A stretch of DNA of 64,000 nt, from positions 1-64,000 of the forward strand of contig NZ_VOOR01000009.1 of NCBI RefSeq assembly GCF_007993045.1, in the 5' to 3' direction. Source of the DNA: Phaeodactylibacter luteus. GTDB taxonomy: Bacteria > Bacteroidota > Bacteroidia > Chitinophagales > Saprospiraceae. Shown one piece after another: positions 7,841 through 17,167 of the stretch. The notes under the pieces are model-generated. The model ran no database searches. It saw only the letters and a program-made list of their open reading frames with translations, and had not been told where the DNA came from. The translations under genes were made by a program, and so were the position numbers. How positions within the stretch are numbered: position 1 is the stretch's first letter; each line of letters begins with the position of its first letter.

Positions 7841-8197
7841 ATGAATCAGGTAAGTGACCCCCAAAACGCGTTTACCCTTAAAAGCTGGTTTAAGGAAATC
7901 CGGTTTTATGAGCAGGAAATCCGCAATTGCGAATGGAGCTTAGAAGAAGTACTGCTGAAAGCCCAATCTGAAGAAGACCGGGCAAAAGTTGAGCATTTTC
8001 AAAACCAATTCCTACTGCAGCGGCTCAACCTGCAGCGGCTGAACAAACAGCTGCGCGAAGCCCTGGCCTATTCCGCGCAAGTGCGGGAGCACGCCTTTTC
8101 TGAGGTCCGGCATTTCCGGAAGTACTTCAAGACCCTGCTGAAAGAATTTGATGCTTTTCTGCACCGGTACTTCGCTATCCCAGAGCTCAAGATTTAG
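7841..8197 (+). CDS. Hypothetical coiled-coil protein
   Basis: A 118-residue, highly charged protein with long predicted helices (WSLEEVLLKAQSEEDRAKVE, then QRLNLQRLNKQLREAL) and no signal or membrane segment. The frame is open back to 7601, but the upstream part overlaps another reading frame and has a composition unlike a protein, so the ATG at 7841 is used. It is convergent with the AI-2E-type transporter gene, 10 bp away. No family is recognised. Confidence 0.6.
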   Translation: MNQVSDPQNAFTLKSWFKEIRFYEQEIRNCEWSLEEVLLKAQSEEDRAKVEHFQNQFLLQRLNLQRLNKQLREALAYSAQVREHAFSEVRHFRKYFKTLLKEFDAFLHRYFAIPELKI

Positions 8198-8207
8198 TGC
8201 GATCAGG

Positions 8208-9350
8208 CTAAAGGCTGCCGTTCTTTCTTTTATGCCGGCTGAAGTAATGGGTCAGCCGGAAACGGTCTTGGTCGTACTCGTTGAGGAACTTTTCGCTGTC
8301 GGTGAAGATGTCGCTGCTCAAGAGCTCGCTCACCGGCTTGAGCGGGTCGATATGCTCCATGACCACCTTAAGGACCGCCACAAAGGGCAGGGCCAGGATC
8401 AAGCCGGCAACGCCCCAGAACATCCCCCCCACAAAAAGGAATAAGATGGCTGCCATAGGGTTGATGCTCACGCTGCTCCCTACGACTTTAGGGGTTATAA
8501 AGTTGCCCTCAAGCGTCTGTACGCTCATGTACAGTAGCACTACCGCTGCGGGCTGCCAGAGTGTGCCGGTAGTAGCCAATGCGTAAATGAACGGCAGTGT
8601 CCCCCCGAGCGTGGTGCCGATGTAGGGGATGATAGCAAGGCAGGCAGCCAGGAAGCCCCAAAACCAAGCATAGCTTATGCCGATGAGCCACAGCCCCAAG
8701 CTGTTAAGCACCCCGAGTATCAATATGACAGCCCCCAGGCCGAAGAGGTACTCTTTGAGCACCTGCTCTACTTGACGGGTCAGCTCTTCCGCTTCCTCTC
8801 GCCGCTGACGGGAGAACTGCATCAGCAGGAAGTTCTTGAAAGAAGTGCGGTACAGCATGATAAAAAAAGTGAACAGCAAGGTCAGCAGCAGGCTGATGAG
8901 GATATTGGAGCCTGAGCTCAGGCTCTTGCCCAAGATCTGCAGCGGGGCTTCAATGATTTTGCTGAAGTTGGCCTTTATAGACTCCTCCAAGCTCTGCGTG
9001 TCCACTGCAATATATTGTTGAAGGAAAGCCAGGAGCTCATCAAAGCCTGAGCGCAGGCGGTCCCCTATTGCTGGCATATCATCCACTACAGCGCCAAATT
9101 GGACAGAGAACAGGACAATCAGCACGAGCACAGGCAAGATTGCAATGAGCATGGCTAAAATGATAGCGAGCGGGCGGTTGGATACCCAGCGCTCTACCTT
9201 GCGGGAAATGGGGAGCAGCAAAAAAGCGAACAGGGCTGCGAAGGACAAAGGCGCAAGTATGGCTTGCCCGATGATAATGAGGTACCCTCCCAAAAACAGG
9301 ATGATGAGCAGGGAGGCCAGGCGGTTCAGGTTGATGGAGTCGCTCCGCAT
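8208..9350 (-). CDS. AI-2E family transporter (PerM/YdiK-type permease)
   Basis: A 380-residue integral membrane protein. Two N-terminal helices (about 10-65), a large soluble loop of amphipathic helices, then several membrane segments including the family-typical GFLAACLAIIPYIGTTLGGTLP and PKVVGSSVSINPMAAILFLFVGGMFWGVAGLILALPFVAV regions (quoted in part) near the C-terminus. Members export or exchange small molecules. The AI-2 link comes from one E. coli protein, so the substrate here is unknown. Single gene, divergent from nothing close upstream. Confidence 0.9.
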   Translation of the reverse strand: MRSDSINLNRLASLLIILFLGGYLIIIGQAILAPLSFAALFAFLLLPISRKVERWVSNRPLAIILAMLIAILPVLVLIVLFSVQFGAVVDDMPAIGDRLRSGFDELLAFLQQYIAVDTQSLEESIKANFSKIIEAPLQILGKSLSSGSNILISLLLTLLFTFFIMLYRTSFKNFLLMQFSRQRREEAEELTRQVEQVLKEYLFGLGAVILILGVLNSLGLWLIGISYAWFWGFLAACLAIIPYIGTTLGGTLPFIYALATTGTLWQPAAVVLLYMSVQTLEGNFITPKVVGSSVSINPMAAILFLFVGGMFWGVAGLILALPFVAVLKVVMEHIDPLKPVSELLSSDIFTDSEKFLNEYDQDRFRLTHYFSRHKRKNGSL

Positions 9351-9547
9351 GTGTCTTGTTGGTTATTGGTGTACTGATGAAGGGCAAACGCTTGATCAAA
9401 GCAGCCCCTACAATATCGTTAAATTATGGCAATCGATGCTCTCAACGTACAAAAGCCCCTTCGGAAATGGCGCGGGCTTTTGCCCGGGCAGCCATCCGAA
9501 GAAGCTCGTACAAACCAAAAGGCGCTGTATTTCTGATGGGCACTGCC

Positions 9548-9720
9548 GCTATAAGCCAAAGTACCGCAGGGGCCTAGGCTTTCTCAGCTTTATGGTGGGG
9601 CCGGGCTAGCGCTTCGAAGGGGTGGCAAGCCCGACAGGGCCGAGCGGACAGCGAGCCCCGTAGCATAGCGGCACCTGCCCTCAGGCAGGGGCAGCCCCCA
9701 AACCTGCCTGCCTCCTAGGG
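9548..9720 (-). mobile_element. Class M miniature element, degenerate copy M2
   Basis: The internal class M core (the segment running through GCTATGCTACGGGGCTCGC and the TCGGGCTTGCCACCCC block, read on the minus strand) is clear at 9605-9700. The 3' inverted end survives weakly near 9550-9575 as a variant of the CGCAGG...CCAAAA end. The 5' end is decayed and no target duplication is seen. The rest of the 9351-9765 gap contains no convincing gene. Confidence 0.65.
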
Positions 9721-9765
9721 CAGCTCCTGAAGGGACAGCCCATGAAGCGCTATGAGATCGGCTTG

Positions 9766-10089
9766 CTAAGCAGTGGCCCGCTTCTTGATTTTCACCTTGT
9801 CCATAAACGCGACCATGTCCATGTCTGCGTACATCCCGTAGGAAGAAATGATAATGCCCTTGGCGCCGTCTCTAGCTTCTACCGCAAAAACGATAGACAT
9901 ATCACTGGGGTTGGACGCCCCTTCAAAACGGTGATACTCTGCAATTTCCATATCTGAAGGGCTGTACATGCGTTTAGTCTTCAGGTTCTGCATTTTCCCC
10001 TTTTCCTTCAATTTGAACTCGGTCGTGTACCCCCGTTTTTGCAGTGCCTGAGTAGCATGCACAACGGAGGAGTATCTGTTCAGTTTCAT
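9766..10089 (-). CDS. Conserved Bacteroidota small protein, often labelled phosphoribosylpyrophosphate synthetase
   Basis: A 107-residue protein beginning MKLNRYSSVVHATQALQKRG, with the family features KRGYTTEFKLKEK, DMEIAEYHRFEG, SNPSDMSIVFA and KGIIISSYGMY. In Bacteroidota such proteins are commonly annotated as phosphoribosylpyrophosphate synthetase, but at this length it lacks PRPP synthetase domains, so that name should not be trusted. The start at 10089 is chosen over the frame-open 10188 because only the shorter form matches the family and the longer one overlaps dps. It lies 58 bp downstream of dps on the same strand. Confidence 0.75.
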   Translation of the reverse strand: MKLNRYSSVVHATQALQKRGYTTEFKLKEKGKMQNLKTKRMYSPSDMEIAEYHRFEGASNPSDMSIVFAVEARDGAKGIIISSYGMYADMDMVAFMDKVKIKKRATA

Positions 10090-10147
10090 AGTCCGACAAT
10101 TTCGTTTTTTGTTTATGCTCAATCCCCTGCCACAGGCGGGGGGCGCC

Positions 10148-10636
10148 CTATGCCGTGGCATGCGCTTCCTTGCGGGCGTGCCAGGCATCGAGCATCCAGC
10201 TCGCTTTTTCTAAGCTCCCGAGGAACCCACCTATCATATCGATAGTGCCCTCATCTTCCACTTTGCCTGCCGCTCTGATGACCTCGCGCATATTGGCGAT
10301 CAAGACCCTGTGGTTGTCCAGCACCGTTTCGGCCATTGCCATTTCATTGGTGGTGATTTCGGCCTCTTTGATTTCCGCTCTTTCCAGGTAAGCCGACATT
10401 TTGCTCACCGGCCGCAGCCTAAGGGTCAGGATGCGCTCTGCTATTTCGTCAATTTTGAGCTTTGCATCATCGTACAAAGCTTCGAACTGTTCGTGGAGGT
10501 CAAAAAAAGCTTTGCCCTCAACATTCCAGTGGTAGTTGCGGAGGTTTTGATAATAGATATGATAATTGGACAGCAAGTCATTCAGCAAGTCTACTGTCTT
10601 AGCCATTTCTTTGCGGCTCAAACCCAAGTAATTCAT
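10148..10636 (-). CDS. dps: Dps-family DNA-protection ferritin
   Basis: A 162-residue four-helix Dps protein. The ferroxidase pattern is visible: His36 in NYHWNVEG, Asp46/His48 and Glu52 in FFDLHEQFEALYDD, at the inter-subunit positions expected for Dps. Known family members form 12-subunit shells that oxidise and store iron and shield DNA in starvation or peroxide stress. The gene is followed by the small conserved protein at 9766-10089, possibly in one transcript. No OxyR or PerR-type operator could be recognised upstream, where class M element M3 begins within about 80 bp. Confidence 0.92.
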   Translation of the reverse strand: MNYLGLSRKEMAKTVDLLNDLLSNYHIYYQNLRNYHWNVEGKAFFDLHEQFEALYDDAKLKIDEIAERILTLRLRPVSKMSAYLERAEIKEAEITTNEMAMAETVLDNHRVLIANMREVIRAAGKVEDEGTIDMIGGFLGSLEKASWMLDAWHARKEAHATA

Positions 10637-10712
10637 ATTCAGCTTTTTATTTTACCTAAAATACACTTATGCAACGGAGGGGGTGGGCTTCGTGTTCGAT
10701 AAAAAGCTGAAT

Positions 10713-11110
10713 GGGCACAAACCAGATTGCCGTTTTTTTGCTTGCCCCCTCCGCAAGGATAGGGGCCTGCCCCTGCCGCGGGCAGGTGCCGCTATGCTCC
10801 GGGGCTCGCTGTCCGCTCGGCCCTGTCGGGCTTGCCACCCCTGCGCAGCGCTAGGCCAATGCCAGGCTATATAGCCCGAAAAGCTTAAGACTGTGTTGGG
10901 AATTCGCTTTTGGAGCGAATGTAGTCAAATTTCATTCTGAACAAGACGCGATATATTCAAGAATGGGGCAAAAGGGCCCCATTCTTGAATCCAATAGCCT
11001 GAGCTAAGCGACTGAAGAGCAACGAAGTGCAGGATGAAATTTGGCAAATGCAGCCCAAAGGGTGAAATCCCAACACCGTCTAAACGCCTGCGGCATTTTG
11101 GTGTACGCCC
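10713..11110 (+). mobile_element. Class M miniature element, copy M3, interrupted by E1
   Basis: The left end GGGCACAAACCAGATTGCCG starts at 10713. The right end (TGCGGCATTTTGGTGTACGCCC) finishes at 11110. Flanking 8-mers AGCTGAAT (10705-10712) and AACTGAAT (11111-11118) match at 7 of 8. Element E1 (10889-11080) is inserted near the right end, so M3 is older than E1. No coding sequence lies in the 10637-11135 gap. Confidence 0.8.
10889..11080 (+). mobile_element. Class E inverted-repeat element, copy E1 nested in M3
   Basis: Ends GACTGTGTTGGGA and inverse GACGGTGTTGGGA, flanked by TAA on both sides (10886-10888, 11081-11083). Inside is a second long stem (ATTTCATTCTG with CAGGATGAAAT) and a 15-bp perfect hairpin around AAAAG (10950-10985). 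It also contains TAGCCTGAGCTA and AACGAAGTG, both resembling internal parts of the N and P elements. There is no open reading frame. Confidence 0.75.
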
Positions 11111-11135
11111 AACTGAATAGCGCAGATGCACCGGG

Positions 11136-13658
11136 TCAGTCGATAAAATCCTTGCGGTGAATATCGAGCCGCCGCATTTTGGAAGCCAGGGTACGAGGGT
11201 TGAGCTGCAGCATTTTGGCAGCCCCTTTGGGGCCGCTGATGCGCCAGTTGCAGCGGCTAAGGGCCTGAATGATATAGTCCCGTTGCATAGCTTCGAAGGA
11301 TTTGAACCCAGCCTCTTGCCCTTCCCCCGGCCGGCCGGCATTTTTATGGAAGGCGTCTGCCAAATTGAGCGTGCTGCCGGCTGAGAGGATCACCGCTCTT
11401 TCCACGATATTCTCCAGCTCCCGGATGTTGCCCGGGAAGGCATAGCGCAGCAGCTCATCGAGCGGCTCCTGAGGGATATCCTCAATTTTCTTCCCTGCCT
11501 TTTCGGCATACTTCTTTACAAAGTAGCGCACGAGCAGTGGGATGTCTTCTCTGCGTTCCCGCAAAGGGATGTTGTAAACGGGGAAAACATTGAGCCGGTA
11601 ATAGAGGTCTTCTCGGAATTCGCCTTCGTTCACCATATCTACCAGATTGCGGTTGGTAGCTGCGACCACACGGACATTGGTTTTGAGGGTCAGGCTGCCG
11701 CCTACACGCTCAAACTCCCCTTCCTGCAAGACGCGGAGGAACTTGGTCTGTAGGTCGAGCGGGAGCTCCCCTATTTCATCCAGGAAGATCGTGCCGCCAT
11801 CTGCCATTTCGAACCGGCCTTTTTTCTGTTGAAAAGCGCCAGTAAAAGCCCCTTTTTCGTGGCCAAACAGCTCGCTTTCGATCAGCTCCTTGGGCAATGC
11901 TGCGCAGTTCACTTTAATCATGGGAGCATCGCTGCGGCGGCTCAGCAAGTGGAGGGAGCGGGCCAGCAGCTCTTTGCCCGTGCCGGTCTCGCCAATAATG
12001 AGGACGGTAGCGTCGGTTTCGGATACCTGCTCTATCTGGTGCAGCACCTTTTTGTAGCGGGGGCTTTCGCTGATGATATTTTTGAAGTTGTAATTGAGGT
12101 TGATCTCCTCCTTGAGCAGGGTGTTCTCTTTCTGCAGGCGCCTGGTCAGTTCTTGGACTTTATCGAGGGCGGTAGCCAGCTCCACGCTCTTGCGGATACG
12201 AGCGGAGATATCCCGCACAAAGGCGCAGCCATAGGCATGGCCTTCATAGCTGATGTAGTTGATAAAAGCCTCCACAGGGATTTCCTCCCCATCGGCACCG
12301 GAGATGCGGGTTTCAAAACTGAAGCGGCGCTCTTTTTCCAGCTTTTCCCAGATGGCTTTGGTCTTAGCTTCGGGGTCATTGGGGAACAGCTTGTCCCAAG
12401 TCTCAAAAGCAGTGTATTCCAGCTGATGGTAAGCGGTCTCATTGACATAGCGGACCTCCCCTTCCGGTGTGAACCAAAAGATCATATCCACGGCATTGTC
12501 CATGGTGAACTGGGAAAGCAGCAACCGTTCATCCCGGGCTTTTTTGCGCCGCCAGTCTCTGGCAAAGATGCAGTTGATCTCTTGGTCTTTGAAGCGGATA
12601 AGGCTGAACGAGCAGTAGACCGGGATGACGGAACCGTCTTTGGCCCTGAGGCCCATTTCGCGGTCCATGTGGCGGGAAGCCGAGAGCTCTTCCCAAGCGC
12701 TGTGCCGTTCTTCATCGCTGTAGTTGTGTACGATATCGCAGGCCTTCATGTTCAGGATATCGCGGCGGGAGTACCCCAAATGCTCCTGCACAGCCATATT
12801 GGAATACAGGAAGCGCCCGTCTGCCGTTTCCCAAAAAATCATCTCTTTGGCATGGTCCAGTGTAAATTGCGCCAATTTCAAATCCTCGTCCTGAGGGGAA
12901 AAGCCAGAAATATCTTGTAGGGTGCCGTAGAGCTTTATGGTCTGCAGCTCTGATTTTTCTGGCACAACGGTGATGGCCAGGTTGGAAAAATCGCCGCCGG
13001 GCTGTTGGACATGAACTTCGAAGCTTTCAGGCTCGCCGGACTCGATAGCGCTGCGGAGGTGCAAATTGAAAGCGCGGTAGGCTTCGGGGGCGAGCCGTTT
13101 TTCCAAGTGGCGCTCCAGCTCTTCCCGGTTAGCCGGCTTGCCCGGCATATTGAGCAGGGAGACCACCTCTTCGGTCATGCTGATGGCATCGTTGACCAAG
13201 TCCCATTCCCATCCGCCAACTTTGCTGACCTGAGCGGTCAGCTCCAACAACTTTTTATAGCGGTTGACCTGTAGCTGATTTTTAACGCTCATCAGGCAAA
13301 AGCTTTTGCCGTCGTATTCGATCAGCAGCGACTTCAACCTAACCGGATAGAGCATTTCCTGCACCGTCATATACTCTGTATCCAGCTCAAAGTACCCCGT
13401 TTGCTGCAGCAGCTTCCAACGTTTTTTCCAGTCGACCAAACTGATATGTGGGTTGATTTCGAAAATCCGTTTTTTGAGCAGCTGTTGGTGCTCATAGCCC
13501 AAGTCTAAAGCAATTTGCTTTGAGGCTGCACAAATCTGGCCGGAACGGTCTAACAATAAGGTGCCGAGCCCAAAGGACTCAAATACTTCCTGGTAGGCGT
13601 CAAAATTATTGGCTTCCAGTACTTTGGAAGCCTCTTTATTGGTGAGCTTTCTGCTCAT
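11136..13658 (-). CDS. Multi-PAS sigma-54-dependent transcriptional activator
   Basis: An 840-residue cytoplasmic regulator with about four PAS domains in the first 490 residues (the third and fourth are introduced by similar [15 protein letters not shown] and [16 protein letters not shown] segments) and a short coiled coil. The AAA+ sigma-54 interaction domain has Walker A GETGTGKE at 556-563, GAFTGA at 603-608 and Walker B IFLDEIGE at 624-631, and is followed by a Fis-type HTH at about 795-835. GAFTGA is intact, so it should contact sigma-54. Neither receiver nor GAF domain is seen. It stands alone, with no histidine kinase or obvious target operon adjacent; the signals sensed by the PAS domains are unknown. 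Confidence 0.92.
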   Translation of the reverse strand: MSRKLTNKEASKVLEANNFDAYQEVFESFGLGTLLLDRSGQICAASKQIALDLGYEHQQLLKKRIFEINPHISLVDWKKRWKLLQQTGYFELDTEYMTVQEMLYPVRLKSLLIEYDGKSFCLMSVKNQLQVNRYKKLLELTAQVSKVGGWEWDLVNDAISMTEEVVSLLNMPGKPANREELERHLEKRLAPEAYRAFNLHLRSAIESGEPESFEVHVQQPGGDFSNLAITVVPEKSELQTIKLYGTLQDISGFSPQDEDLKLAQFTLDHAKEMIFWETADGRFLYSNMAVQEHLGYSRRDILNMKACDIVHNYSDEERHSAWEELSASRHMDREMGLRAKDGSVIPVYCSFSLIRFKDQEINCIFARDWRRKKARDERLLLSQFTMDNAVDMIFWFTPEGEVRYVNETAYHQLEYTAFETWDKLFPNDPEAKTKAIWEKLEKERRFSFETRISGADGEEIPVEAFINYISYEGHAYGCAFVRDISARIRKSVELATALDKVQELTRRLQKENTLLKEEINLNYNFKNIISESPRYKKVLHQIEQVSETDATVLIIGETGTGKELLARSLHLLSRRSDAPMIKVNCAALPKELIESELFGHEKGAFTGAFQQKKGRFEMADGGTIFLDEIGELPLDLQTKFLRVLQEGEFERVGGSLTLKTNVRVVAATNRNLVDMVNEGEFREDLYYRLNVFPVYNIPLRERREDIPLLVRYFVKKYAEKAGKKIEDIPQEPLDELLRYAFPGNIRELENIVERAVILSAGSTLNLADAFHKNAGRPGEGQEAGFKSFEAMQRDYIIQALSRCNWRISGPKGAAKMLQLNPRTLASKMRRLDIHRKDFID

Positions 13659-13861
13659 TGTTCGCTAATCCCTGTTCTAGTTAGTAAGGCCTGCCCATCC
13701 TTAGCAGGTGAGCAGTATTCATAAAAAACGCCAAAAAGATAACAACGGTTGACAGGGCTCGGCAGCAAAGCCGGAGCGTTTGAGTATGAATTCTTGAATA
13801 CAGAACTATAAGAAACGGGCTTTCGAGAGCAGTACGGCAGTTTTTGACAGCCGGCGGGCTG

Positions 13862-14272
13862 TTAAAATATGGAGGCGTCTTTGCGCCTGCGGTCGAGCTC
13901 TTCTACGATGATTTTTTCGATCAGCCGGGCATCGCGCACTGCTTTGTAGCGTTTGTTGATCATTACATTGCCTATCGTGAACGCGATGATCGTAAGTGGG
14001 ACCATGGCCAAGGTAAAGTAGACCCCTAGGGTAAAATCGAGGCTCTGAAAAAGGAAGCTGAAGGCGATCCAAAGGGTAGTGGATGCCCCAATGAGCAGGA
14101 TGAGCCGGCGGGCATGTGCCAGCTGCTGCGTGCGCTCATCTAGTTGACGGAGCAGAGCCTGCAGCTCAGGGGTAGGGTAATAGTTGGCCCCAAATGTGAG
14201 GATCTGCAGGAAATCATCATTGCCTTCTTGTTCTATCCGGCTAAGCTGGCGCTCGAGGAAAAACTGTTTCAT
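13862..14272 (-). CDS. Hypothetical two-helix membrane protein
   Basis: A 136-residue protein starting MKQFFLERQLSRIEQ. It has a soluble N-terminal segment of about 60 residues, two transmembrane helices (LILLIGASTTLWIAFSFLF and GVYFTLAMVPLTIIAFTIG, about 60-105) and a short charged cytoplasmic tail. The frame is open further upstream to 14335, but the ATG at 14272 gives a cleaner protein. It lies 200 bp upstream of the sigma-54 regulator on the same strand, and a functional link is not evident. Confidence 0.65.
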   Translation of the reverse strand: MKQFFLERQLSRIEQEGNDDFLQILTFGANYYPTPELQALLRQLDERTQQLAHARRLILLIGASTTLWIAFSFLFQSLDFTLGVYFTLAMVPLTIIAFTIGNVMINKRYKAVRDARLIEKIIVEELDRRRKDASIF

Positions 14273-14453
14273 TGTTGCCGCGCTATTAGAATTTATGGTG
14301 ACGAGCTTTTGGGATGCCGGCGCCCCGACCAGCAAGAGCAGGCTTGAATTCGCGTTCGCCCGCTATCAATCATAGCCCTCTAAAATACGCAAAAATAAAG
14401 CAGGCGGCCTTTGCCTGACTGCTTCTTAACATACTATTAAGAAGAGTTGTTTG

Positions 14454-14651
14454 AGGCGCAAACCAGATTGTCGTTTTTTTTGCCTGCCCCCTCCGTAAGG
14501 ATAGGGGCCTGCCCCTGCCAGCGGGCAGGTGCCGCTATGCTCCGGGGCTCGCTATCCGCTCGGCCCTATCGGGCTTGTCACCCCTGCGCAGCGCTAGTGC
14601 CAAGCTAAAGCCCGGAAAGCCTCAGCGCAAGCGACACTTCGGTTTACCCAC
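14454..14651 (+). mobile_element. Class M miniature element, copy M4
   Basis: A short-form copy (198 bp) with left end AGGCGCAAACCAGATTGTCG and a diverged right end (GCGACACTTCGGTTTACCCAC). Flanking 8-mers GTTGTTTG (14446-14453) and GTAGTTTG (14652-14659) match at 7 of 8. It occupies most of the gap before the GH3-type gene. It lacks the nested N or E elements, so it serves as an empty-site reference for M1, M3 and M7. Confidence 0.8.
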
Positions 14652-14733
14652 GTAGTTTGAGCACTGCCGCCAATTTTTATGGCGAACCTGCTTAGCCCTG
14701 CTGCGTTTCAAAATAAATCACGAAAATCCAACT

Positions 14734-16251
14734 ATGGCTATACTAGGCAGCATTGTAAAATCGGCTATCGAGCTGAAACACGCCCTGACCACCGACCTCC
14801 TCAACCCTTATGCCAGGCAGAAGGCACAGCTCCTGCAGCTGATCAAGGCCGCAGCCCCCACTTCTTTTGGCCTGTACTACGGCTTCCGCAATATAGCGGA
14901 AGAGGAAGACCCGGTAGCCGCTTTCCAAAAGCAGGTGCCCATCTTCGATTACGAGCGCATGCACAATATGTGGTGGCAGCGGCAGCAAAAGCAGCCTGAC
15001 ATCACCTGGCCAGGGCAGCCTGCTTATTTTGCCCTCAGCTCCGGCACAACTGGCAAGGAGAGCAAACGCATACCTGTTACCCGGGAAATGCTAGAGTCCA
15101 TCCGTTCTGTAGGCCTTGCACAAGCGGAGAGCCTCGCCCGCTTCGATCTGCCCCCCGAGCTTTTCGAAAAAGAAATCCTCATGCTCGGCAGTTCTGCTAA
15201 GCTGCAGCAGCACCCCAATGGGCACTTGGAAGGGGAGATCAGCGGCATCAACACCAACAACATCCCCAATTGGTTTGGGGGGTTTTACCGGCCTGGGCTC
15301 GAAATTGCCAGTATTGACAACTGGGATGAACGGGTGGGAGCCATAGCCGAAGCAGCGCCCCAATGGGATATCGGCGCACTAGCTGGCATACCTTCCTGGG
15401 TTCAGCTCATGCTCAAAGCGATCATTGAGCGCCATCAGCTCAGCTCCATACACGATATCTGGCCGGGGCTGTCGGTCTACGCTACCGGTGGCGTAGCTTT
15501 CGAGCCTTACCGGAAGAGCTTGGAAAAACTATTCAGCCGGCCCCTGATTTACCTGGACACCTATCTGGCCTCGGAAGGCTTCTTTGCTTACAATGCCCGC
15601 CCTGGCACAATGAATATGCAGCTGGCGGTAGATCATGGCATTTTTTATGAGTTCATCCCCTTTGATGAAAGGGGGTTTGACGAGACTGGCGCCCTTCTTG
15701 ATTCGCCCCAGGTTTTCACCTTGCGGGAAGTGGAGCCCGGGCAGGAATACGCCCTGCTGATCTCCACCCCTGCCGGTGCATGGCGCTATCTCATCGGCGA
15801 CTGCATCACGTTCACTGATCTGGAAGCACTGGAAATCCGCATTACTGGCCGTACCAAGTATTTCCTGAATGTGGTAGGCTCACAGCTCTCAGAAGAAAAG
15901 CTCAACGCTGCCGTTCGGCACTTAGAGCAGCAGGCCGGCCTCTCCATCAATGAGTTTGCCGTAGCAGCAGTAGAAGACGAAGCCGGGCAGTTCGCCCATC
16001 AGTGGGTACTGGGCACCGATGCGGGGCAGCAGGAGCTGTCTGCTATTCTCGACCGCTTCCTTAAGGACAGCAACAAAAACTATGCTGTAGCACGGTCGAA
16101 GGCCTTGCAGGAGGTGCGGGTGCAGGCCCTGCCCAACGATACACTATACCATTGGCTGGAAAGCCGGAAGAAAAAAGGGGGGCAGGTGAAAATGCCTCGG
16201 GTGATGAAAGCTGAAGACATGCAAGACCTTCTGGATTTTGCACGCCCGTAG
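14734..16251 (+). CDS. GH3 auxin-responsive-promoter family acyl-adenylating enzyme
   Basis: A 505-residue member of the GH3 branch of the ANL adenylating superfamily. The ATP/phosphate loop SSGTTGKESKRIPVT lies around residue 102-116, a YATGG-type motif (LSVYATGGVAFEPY) near 250, and RYLIGD (WRYLIGDCITF) near 350, before the C-terminal lid domain. Plant members conjugate jasmonate or auxin with amino acids; bacterial members are mostly uncharacterised and may activate an aromatic or fatty acid. It is a single gene preceded by class M element M4. Substrate and product are unknown. Confidence 0.88.
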   Translation: MAILGSIVKSAIELKHALTTDLLNPYARQKAQLLQLIKAAAPTSFGLYYGFRNIAEEEDPVAAFQKQVPIFDYERMHNMWWQRQQKQPDITWPGQPAYFALSSGTTGKESKRIPVTREMLESIRSVGLAQAESLARFDLPPELFEKEILMLGSSAKLQQHPNGHLEGEISGINTNNIPNWFGGFYRPGLEIASIDNWDERVGAIAEAAPQWDIGALAGIPSWVQLMLKAIIERHQLSSIHDIWPGLSVYATGGVAFEPYRKSLEKLFSRPLIYLDTYLASEGFFAYNARPGTMNMQLAVDHGIFYEFIPFDERGFDETGALLDSPQVFTLREVEPGQEYALLISTPAGAWRYLIGDCITFTDLEALEIRITGRTKYFLNVVGSQLSEEKLNAAVRHLEQQAGLSINEFAVAAVEDEAGQFAHQWVLGTDAGQQELSAILDRFLKDSNKNYAVARSKALQEVRVQALPNDTLYHWLESRKKKGGQVKMPRVMKAEDMQDLLDFARP

Positions 16252-16425
16252 GCTTGGGAGAGCGGTTTTTCCATAAAAATTAAGGGCTTATGCCCGCCCG
16301 CTTTGCCAGCAGGAGTATGGCGAAGCCGCTACATTTGGACTTAGCGGGCCAAATGCGTATTCAGTTAGGGGCGAAATTTTATAAAGGATTGATTTACAAC
16401 AACATCTACCCCCTTTTGTCCTGTC
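16250..16425 (+). repeat. Class F repeat, copy F1 (degenerate)
   Basis: This gap shares the class F core with 24761-24933 and 49683-49846: TATGGCGAAGCCGCTACATT, then a TTAGCGGGCCAAAT arm and a TTATAAAGGATTGATTT tail. The left end (GGCTTGGGAGAGCGGTTT) resembles the class ends but the right end is not clear, so the exact borders are uncertain. No gene is visible here. Confidence 0.5.
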
Positions 16426-17001
16426 CTAAATTAATTGGTCAAGGCGCAGAGAAGGGTGCTCTTTCCCGTCGATGAGCTGCGCCACTTCGTCTACTGACAT
16501 ATAATACTTACGGATGCGCGACTTGTAGGCATCAGGCAGCGGCGACTGCTCCAGAATATAAATTTTGGTGGCCTGCAGCTCATCCCCAAACCCTTGCCGG
16601 ATAGCGTACAGGTCTGCCTGCCGCTCTGCTCCGGAACGATAATTGGCCAGCCACCAATAGCCTATCCCAAATTTCATCATGCCCCATGCCGAGCGCTCCC
16701 GGTAGTCGCACAAATGCCCCATCTCATGGGCCAGCCATCCGGACATCACCTCCCTGGGCAACCCTGCCAAGTTGATCTGCCCCGGCAATTGAAGGTATTC
16801 GCCAATATTGATCCGGTACCTGCGGCGGGCTTTTTGCCAAAAACGGGCATCTACCACTGGCTGTGCGTTCATGGTCGTTTTACGGAGGCGGTGCTGACGC
16901 ACTTCGAGCTCATAAGGGTGCAAAGGGCTAAAGCGTTCATAAACCTGCTCTATCAGGCGCCGGAGCCGTTGATCTTTGATGTTGGTTATGTGCAAAGGCA
17001 T
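16426..17001 (-). CDS. Predicted zinc metalloprotease-like protein (HExxH), unknown family
   Basis: A 191-residue protein without signal peptide. HEMGH at 92-96 and a downstream GAERQADLYAI (Glu126 and Asp130) give the gluzincin pattern HExxH ... ExxxD, as in M48-type peptidases. The protein is much shorter than M48 proteases and has at best one weak hydrophobic stretch (FGIGYWWLANY, 111-121). The presumed substrate-binding core is compact, similar to SprT or YgjP-like minimal peptidases. It starts from an ATG at 17001, followed by no close partner. The metal site is seen; proteolysis is inferred. Confidence 0.65.
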   Translation of the reverse strand: MPLHITNIKDQRLRRLIEQVYERFSPLHPYELEVRQHRLRKTTMNAQPVVDARFWQKARRRYRINIGEYLQLPGQINLAGLPREVMSGWLAHEMGHLCDYRERSAWGMMKFGIGYWWLANYRSGAERQADLYAIRQGFGDELQATKIYILEQSPLPDAYKSRIRKYYMSVDEVAQLIDGKEHPSLRLDQLI

Positions 17002-17167
17002 ATTTAATCAAGTCAGTTTAAATGCATGGCTAAGCTGCTGCCTACAACACTTCCTCAAACCCCACAAGCGCGCGCTTGTTTACACAACAGCCTATTTAAC
17101 AACACCTTACACCCACCCCTATTCGAACATACAGGCGCTGCCCCCCGTTTTAAAAGAAAAGCCGCAC

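Noticed and set aside
11829-12920. 363-codon plus-strand frame inside the sigma-54 regulator
   Set aside because: Shadow of the PAS and AAA+ coding frame.
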